From the NCBI GenBank assembly GCA_032158295.1, contig JASTWB010000064.1:16744-80743 (forward strand): 64,000 nt of DNA, given 5' to 3'. Positions within the stretch are counted from its first letter, which is position 1. Each line of letters begins with the position of its first letter. The position numbers and the translations under genes are program-made. Shown piece by piece: positions 56,999 to 64,000 of this stretch. The notes beneath the pieces are model-generated. The model saw nothing but the letters and a program-made list of their open reading frames with translations, was not told where the DNA came from and searched no databases. Origin of the DNA: Pycnopodia helianthoides (Eukaryota; Echinodermata; Asteroidea; Forcipulatida; Asteriidae).

Positions 56999-57070
56999 AT
57001 TGGTGCGAGTAGTCCATCTTGTCTTGAGAATGTAAAAGCTGAACAGGCATTTTTATTAGCTGCTGGGTAA
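56999..57070 (+). other. Candidate terminal coding exon
   Basis: A strong pyrimidine tract (TTTTTTCCCATCTCTTCTAC) and CAATCCAG precede 23 codons, IGASSPSCLENVKAEQAFLL and AAG, ending in TAA TAA. Phase 0 at the start matches the preceding candidate exon. No family recognised. Confidence 0.4.
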
Positions 57071-57572
57071 TAAGCCAAGAACATGTATTTTTAATCCATG
57101 AAAAGCAAGCAGTCACTCTTGACTCTTTACTCAAATAAGTTGATTTATATGTGTTTTAATCTTGTTTATGTCTTGGGAATTTCAATCAGAAGGTGGCATA
57201 GCAGCTTGGGGAAGGGAAGAGTAAAACTGAACAGTCAGGGTATGGGTAAATCATTAACTGCTTCTGAACAATAAGCAAATAAGTGTTTATAATTCAAGCT
57301 AAAACAAAACAAAGGTTGTACTAATTATAGCCAACTACTGCACAGCTTTGGATTGAAATAAACAAACTAGCTGTACATAAAGCTATGTTATCAGGTATCC
57401 TTAGAAACTATAACAATTTCTGAATTAATGTTGTTCTTTTGTATAAAACATAAAAGTCTGTGGGGTCCTTTTTGGGGGAGGGGAGAGGGGTTCCGATGTG
57501 ATTATACTTCATGTTTTGTTTTTTTAAACTTTTGTTATCGAACTGTGTTTTAAAATGAAAATGTAATTAATG

Positions 57573-60500
57573 TGATACATTAACACAAGATGATAACTTT
57601 TCCATCCACTATTCTTTCATTTATGTAACTTCCACTTGTTATTTCAAGCAGGAAGTGATGCCACATTATAAAGTTTTAGTTAAACAATGCTTTTGTCAGG
57701 CAAATTTCTAAAGGATGTTATCTGACATGTGCATCTTGGAAAAATACAGTGGGCCTCTCACACATGTCCATTAAATTTCGGTGACAGAGCTCACCTTTAA
57801 AAAAAAAGTTTTAATACTGGTTCTCATGTATTTCAAATGGAAGTGCACTTGCCCTCTCAAACATGAAATTCTAGGCCTGCGTTGGACTAATCTCATGTGG
57901 CAAGGTAATGTAAATTCTTTCAAATTTCAGAGGCTGAGAATGTATGTGCTTTCCAAACAACGCAAACTAGAATACACAATGATATTTTCATGTTTTAATG
58001 TTTAAAAGATATTTACCTTTTACTGGAGAGGGCATCATTTCGCAGATCTCAGACATCTATTTTTTGACGGGTAGATCTCTTTGGAGATGGCAAGTCTCAG
58101 CTGTACGCAAACAAACAAAAACAATAAAGTTTCTTTTTTTGTGATGGAGGTGACATGTTATCACAAGATAAGTTTTCCCTCCACTAGTGTCCATTTATGT
58201 AACTTACACTTATTATTTCAATCTGGAAGTGATGCAACGTTATAGAGTTTTAGTTAAACAATGCTTTTGTCAGGAAAAATTTCTATAGGATGTTATCTGA
58301 CATGTGCATCTTGGAAAAATACAGTGGGCCTCTCACACATGTCCATTAAATTTTGGTGACAGAGCTCACTTAAACAAAAAGGTTGGTTAACACTTGACTC
58401 CATGTTTTTCAAATGGAAGTGCCCTTGCCCTCTCAAAGATGAAAGTCTAGGCCTGTGTTGGACAAATCTCATGTGGCAAGGTTTTGTGATTTTTTCAAAT
58501 TTCAGAGGCTGAGAATGTATGTGCTTTCAAAACAACGGGAACATGAATATACAATATTTTTGTCATGTTTTAATGTTTAAAAAGAATTTACACCTTGGAA
58601 TAGGCTACCTAGATAGATGGCGCTTCCCTCCACTATTCTTTCAATTATGTAACTTCCACTTGTTATTTCAAGCTGGAAGAGATGCCACATTATAGAGTTT
58701 TAGTTAAACAATGCTTTTGTCAGGCAAATTGCTATAGGATTTTATCAGACATGTGCATCTTGGAAAAATAAAGTGGACCTCTCACACATGTCCATTAAAT
58801 TTTGGTGACAGAGCTCACCTTTTAATAAAAAAAAGTTTATTAACACTTGATTTAATTTTTTACAAATGAAAATGCCCTTGACCTCTCAAAGATGTAATTC
58901 CAGGCCTGTGTTAGACAAATCTCAATTGGCAAGGTACTGTGGAATACTTCAAATTTCTGAGGCTGTGAATGTATGAGCTTTCCAAACAACGTGAACATGA
59001 ATACACAATAAAAAATTTTTATGTTTTAATGTTTAAAAGGAATTTACCTTTTACTGGAGAGGGCATCATTCTGCAGATCTCAAACATCTACTTGTTGACA
59101 GGTAGATCTCTCAGCTGTACACAAAAAATATAAAAATAAAGTGCAATTTTTTGTGATGGAAGTGCCCTTGCCCTCTCAATGATGTAATTCCAGGCCTGTG
59201 TTGGACAAATCTCATGTGGCAAGGTACTGTGGAATACTTCAAATTTCAGAGGCTGAGAATGTATGTGCTTTCCAAACAACGCGAACATGAATATACAATA
59301 ATTTTGTCATGTTTTAATGTTTAAAAAGAATATACACCTTGGAAAAGGCTACCTAGATAGATGGCGCTTTATAAAAGCTTGATATTATTTATTATTACCT
59401 TTTACTGGAGAGGGCATCATTTTGCAGATCTCAGACATCTACTTGTTGACGGGTAGATCTCTTTGGAGATGGCAAGTCTCAGCTGTACACAAAGAACAAA
59501 AACAATAAAATTACATTTTTTGTAAAGGAGGTGATACATTAACACAAGATGATAACTTTTCCTTCCACTATTCTTCCATTTATATAACTTACACTTGTTA
59601 TTTCAAGCTGGAAGTGATGCCACATCATAGAAGTTTAGTGAACACATGTCCATTAAATTTTGGTGACAGAGCTTACCTTTTAATAAAAAAAGTTTATTAA
59701 CACTTGATTTAATTTTTTACAAATGAAAATGCCCTTGACCTCTCAAAGATGGAATTCCAGGCCTGTGTTAGACAAATCTCATTTGGCAAGGTACTGTGGA
59801 ATACTTCAAATTTCTGAGGCTGTATATGTATGAGCTTTACAAGCAACGAGAACATGAATACACAATACAATTTTCATGTTTTAATGTTTAAAAGGAATTT
59901 ACCTTTTACTGGAGAGGGCATCATTTTGCAGATCTCAAACATCTACATGTTGACAGGTAGATCTCTCAGCTGTACACAAAAAATATAAAAATAAAGTGAC
60001 ATTTTTTGTGATGGAGATGATACATTATCACAAGATGATAACTTTTCCCTCAACTATTCTTGCATTTATGTAACTTCTACTTGTTTTTTCAATCTGGAAG
60101 TGATGCAACGTTATAGAATTTTAGTTCAACAATGCCTTTGTCAGGGAAATTGCTATAGAATAGTATCTTACATGTGCATAATGGAAAATTTCACTGCCCT
60201 CAAACAAGGTTTAACACTTGATTTCATATTTTTCAAATGGAAGTGCCCTTTGCAAAATGAAAATGCCCTTGCCCTCTCAAAGATGAAATTCTAGGCCTGT
60301 GTTGGACAAATCTCATGTGGCAAGGTACTGTGGAATACTTCAAATTTCTTCAAATAAATAAAGTGACATTTTTTGCGATGGAGGTGATACATTATATCAA
60401 CATGATAACTTTTCTTCCATTTATATAACTTCCACTTGTTATTTCAAGCTGGAAGTGATGCCACATTATAAAGTTTTAGTTAAACAATGCTTTTGTCAGG

Positions 60501-62977
60501 CAAATTTCTAAAGGATGTTATCTGACATGTGCATCTTGGAAAAATACAGTGGGCCTCTCACACACGTCCATTAAATTTCGGTGACAGAGCTCACCTTTAA
60601 AAAAAAAGATTTAATACTGGTTCTCATGTATTTCAAATGGAAGTGCACTTGCCCTCTCAAAGATGAAATTCTAGGCCTGCGTTGGACTAATCTCATGTGG
60701 CAAGGTAATGTAAATTCTTTCAAATTTCAGAGGCTGAGAATGTATGTGCTTTCCAAACAACGCAAACTAGAATACACAATGATATTTTCATGTTTTAATG
60801 TTTAAAAGATATTTACCTTTTACTGGAGAGGGCATCATTTTGCAGATCTCAGACATCTATTTTTTGACGGGTAGATCTCTTTGGAGATGGCAAGTCTCAG
60901 CTGTACGCAAACAAACAAAAACAATAAAGTTTCTTTTTTTGTGATGGAGGTGACATGTTATCACAAGATAAGTTTTCCCTCCACTAGTGTCCATTTATGT
61001 AACTTACACTTATTATTTCAATCTGGAAGTGATGCAACGTTATAGAGTTTTAGTTAAACAATGCTTTTGTCAGGAAAAATTTCTATAGGATGTTATCTGA
61101 CATGTGCATCTTGGAAAAATACAGTGGGCCTCTCACACATGTCCATTAAATTTTGGTGACAGAGCTCACTTAAACAAAAAGGTTGATTAACACTTGACTC
61201 CGTGTTTTTCAAATGGAAGTGCCCTTGCCCTCTCAAAGATGAAATTCTAGGCCTGTGTTGGACAAATCTCAACACGAATATATACAATAATATCTTCATG
61301 TTTTAATGTTTAAAAGGAATTTACCTTTTACTGGAGAGGGCATCATTTTGCAGATCTCAGACATCTACTTGTTGACGGGTAGATCTCTTTGGAGATGGCA
61401 AGTCTCAGCTGTACACACACACACAAAAATAAAATAAATAAAGTGACACTTTTTGTGATGGAGGTGATACTCTATCACAAGATGATGACTTTTCTTCCCT
61501 CCACTATTCTTCCATTTTTGTAACTTACACTTGTTTTTTCAAGCTGGAAGTGATGCAACATTATAGAGTTTTAGTTAAACAATGCTTTTGTCAGGCAAAT
61601 CGCTATATGATGTTATCTGACATGTGCACCTTAAAAAAATACAGTGGGCCTCTCACACATGTCCATTAAATTTTGGTGACAGAGCTCACTTAAAAATAAA
61701 AAGTTGATTAACACTTGACTTCATGTTTTTCAAATGTAAGTGCCCTTTGCAAAATGAAAATGCCATTGCCCTCTCAAAGATGAAATTCCAAGCCTGTGTC
61801 GGACAAATCTCATGCGGCAAAGGTACTATGGAATCCTTCAAATTTCAGAGGCTGAGAATATATGTGCTTTCCAAGCAATGCAAACATGAATTTATGCAAT
61901 AATATTTTCATGTATTACTTTTTTAAAACAAATTTTGCGCCTCGAGCACTCTGCAGAGTGGATTCGGCGCATTATAAATCATATTTATTAGTATTTATTA
62001 TTAAATTTACCTTTTACTGGAGAGGGCATCATTTTGCAGATCTCAGACATCTACTTGTTGACGGGTAGATCTCTTTGGAGATGGCAAGTCTCAGCTGTAC
62101 ACAGACATTTTTTTGTGATGGAGGTGATACATTATATCAAGATGATAACTTTTCCCCTCACTATTCTTCCATTTATATAACTTACACTTGTTATTTCAAG
62201 CTGGAAGTGATGCCACATCCTAGAATTTTAGTGAAACAATGCTTTTGTCAGGCAAATTATTAAAGGATGTTATCTGACATGTGCATCTTGGAAAATTACA
62301 GTGGGGCTCTCACACATGTCCATTAAATGTCGGTGACAGAGCTCACCTTTAAAAAAAAGATTTAATACTGGTTCTCATGTTTTTCAAATGAAAATGCCCT
62401 TGCCCTCTCAAAGATGAAATTCTAGGCCTGTGTTGGACAAATCTCATGTGGCAAGGTACTGTAAATTCCTTCAAATTTTCAGAGGCTGAGATTGTATGTG
62501 CTTTCCAAACAATGCAAACTAGAATACACATTGATATTTTCATGTTTTAATGTTTAAAAGGAATTTACCTTTTACTGGAGAGGGCATCATTATGCAGATC
62601 TCAGACATCTACTTGTTGACAGGTAGATCTCTTTGGAGATGGCAAGTCTCAGCTGTACGCAAACAAACAAAAACAATATAGTTTCATTTTTTGTGTTGGA
62701 GGTGACATATTATCACAAGATAGGTTTTCCCTCCACTAGTCTTCCATTTATGTAACTTACACTTTTTTCAATCTGGAAGTGATGCAACGTTATAGAGTTT
62801 TAGTTAAACAATGCTTTTGTCAGGAAAAATTTCTATAGGATGTTATCTGACATGTGCATCTTGGAAAAATACAGTGGGCCTCTCACACATGTCAATTAAA
62901 TTTTGGTGACAGAGCTCACTTAAACAAAAAGGTTGATTAACACTTGACTCCATGTTTTTCAAATCGAAGTGCCCTTG
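57573..62977. repeat. Large satellite array
   Basis: The marker ACTGGAGAGGGCATCAT recurs near 58,021, 59,051, 59,403, 59,901, 60,821, 61,331, 62,011 and 62,571. The 1,030-350-500 bp spacing pattern of 58.0-59.9 kb repeats that of 36.1-38.0 kb. Blocks at 57.6-58.4 and 60.4-61.2 kb match at an offset of exactly 2,800 bp, so higher-order duplication has shaped the array. On the minus strand each unit keeps a 3' splice-like TGTACAG and a 5' splice-like AG|GTAAAT around about 85 nt. No open gene. Confidence 0.9.
61935..62002. mobile_element. SINE-tail-like insert, second copy
   Basis: Same insert as 39,091-39,157 (GCGCCTCGAGCACTCTGCAG and onward), in the same position within a satellite unit. It spread by unit duplication, not by separate insertion. 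Confidence 0.4.
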
Positions 62978-63152
62978 TGTCGTATCCCGTAACATTACAT
63001 AATAAGGCTATTCATTATAAATAGTTTTCCAAGTGACCAGATATTCACTGGACTGTAAAAAGTGTATATAAAGGAACGTGGTAGTAATAAAGTGGTGGAA
63101 GTCTATCCAGAGCTCTGCGAAGTATTTCTGTGTATGTCTACTAAATACAACA
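62978..63152 (+). repeat. 5' LTR of second gypsy copy
   Basis: 175 bp. It has G at the first LTR variant site, as in the first copy's 5' LTR, and A at the second, as in that copy's 3' LTR. Confidence 0.9.
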
Positions 63153-63185
63153 ATTGGCGACGAAGAAAGTCGAACTTCTAGCGAC

Positions 63186-64000
63186 ATGGCCTCAGGAGGG
63201 TTTCAAAGCCTACTTCAACCCCCTCCATTCCTACAAGAACCGGGTGATCCTCCAGTTCCGTGGAAACATTGGGTTTCCCTTTTCAAAACCTACTCGATAG
63301 CGGTTGGAGGAGATGAAGAGTTCAGCCAAACACGCCAGAGAGCATTACTGCTACATTGCCAAGGCGTAGAAGGCCAACGAATTTTCTACACTTTGCCGGA
63401 CTGTGATGAAACTCCATCCAAAGGAACAACCCTTTTCGAGTTGACACTCCAGACGTTACAGAAACAATTTCAGCCGTCAATTAACTTCGTCGCTGAAAGG
63501 TACAGATTCCGGCAACGGTCGCAGCAGATTAGTGAGACAATTGACAGTTACTTAGCGGCCCTACGAGAACTTGCAAAAACATGCGAGTTTGAACAGTTTA
63601 CTGATCAAATGTTACGTGATCAACTTGTTGAAAAGACAAACAGTAACAAATTTCGAGAAAGATTACTGATGGAAAAAGATTTAACACTTTCCAAAGCCAG
63701 AGAAGTCGCTCACCGAGTTGAAAATGCTGTACGCGAATCAAGGGCGTTGTCAAAGGGGACTGATAGCAACTCTACCGTACCAGTCAACCGAGTCAAGCAG
63801 ACAAAGAAGTTTACGGACCGCCACACAACCCCCGAATACCAGTTCCCGAATTATTGTCGCAGCGCAGTCAGACACAGACGCAACGAAACTTTACAGATGT
63901 GTTTTCTCTGCGCATAAACAACCTAGCCAAGACCCCCGTCCTGGGGCCCCGCCAAAGAAGATAAATCTGCAACAAGTGCAAACAGAGTTGGCATTTCAGC
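63186..64000 (+). pseudogene. gag: gag of second gypsy copy
   Basis: The ATG at 63,186 is intact: MASGGFQSLLQPPPFLQEPG, then QRALLLHCQGVEGQRIFYTL and the helical region, open through the place where the first copy has TGA. Homology is close to perfect until about 63,810. From there to the window end, one- and two-base gains and losses break the zinc-knuckle region and the frame ends at 63,917. The residues before 63,810 represent the better-preserved N-terminal Gag. Confidence 0.8.

Larger units (their letters stand above)
55311..57572 (+). other. Unique island inside the satellite with a candidate spliced gene
   Basis: A 2.26-kb stretch with no satellite similarity begins CACTCTTAAAACTCCCGGGT and ends before GTGATACATTAACACAAGAT. 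About 54 bp of satellite (55,257-55,310) recur at its right edge (57,573-57,626). The start carries repeated GGTCAAA motifs, including the palindrome GGTCAAAATTTTGACC. It has promoter-like motifs, then candidate exons at about 55,450-55,570, 56,322-56,483, 56,719-56,785 and 56,999-57,070. It may be a captured host gene or a separate mobile element. Confidence 0.4.
62978..64000 (+). mobile_element. Second gypsy copy, truncated by window end
   Basis: The same element in the same satellite context (AAATCGAAGTGCCCTTG before the LTR), offset 13,301 bp from the first. Only the 5' LTR, primer binding site and gag lie within the window. The flank continues to match 49,030-49,676, so both copies derive from one insertion followed by segmental duplication. 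Confidence 0.9.

Overview
The window is eukaryotic, AT-rich, repeat-dominated DNA from an invertebrate metazoan. Evidence for this is GT-AG exon-like structures, C2H2 fingers, a Ty3/gypsy retrotransposon, SINE-like tails and TA-flanked nonautonomous DNA transposons. A marine invertebrate is the best guess and the phylum is unresolved. No intact host gene can be closed. Most of the sequence is mobile-element and satellite DNA, much of it broken.

Left part (1-18,890): mostly unique sequence with gene remnants. Minus-strand C2H2 zinc-finger fragments lie at 1-174 and 7,570-9,250. Two related exon-like blocks lie on the minus strand at 497-588 and 1,037-1,137. A diverged minus-strand fragment of a RAG1-like transposase lies at 2,464-3,054. 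Pieces of a broken plus-strand protein, ending in a cysteine-rich CXC-like tail, lie at about 10,880-14,343.

Centre (18,890-49,030): three related copies, C, A and B, of a large DNA transposon embedded in a satellite. Copy B (39,965-49,029) is the complete reference. It has perfect 15-bp terminal inverted repeats (CCATATCAATTTGTT), an exon with a chromo-barrel/Tudor-knot-like domain, an exon with an in-frame 36-bp minisatellite, a coiled-coil exon, and a DDE transposase core. The catalytic and zinc-ligand spacing of that core matches RAG1: D-x18-C-x2-C, H-x4-H-x19-E, and about 254 residues from the second D to E. This element is the most interesting content of the window. Every copy carries breaks. 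All three share a nested TA-flanked MITE-like element. Copy C and its flanks (18.9-28.15 kb) carry dense single-base indels and stop abruptly at the minisatellite of copy A, so an unpolished or misjoined assembly block is as likely as biological decay.

Right part (35,842-39,964 and 49,030-64,000): arrays of a 350-1,030 bp satellite. Each unit keeps an exon-like module with splice signals on the minus strand. The arrays are interrupted by a full-length 4,575-bp Ty3/gypsy element (49,677-54,251; 175-bp LTRs, 5-bp target duplication, frameshifted pol), by a 2.26-kb unique island with promoter-like motifs and candidate exons (55,311-57,572), and by a second gypsy copy in the identical target site (62,978 to the window end). 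The shared site shows a segmental duplication later than the retrotransposon insertion.
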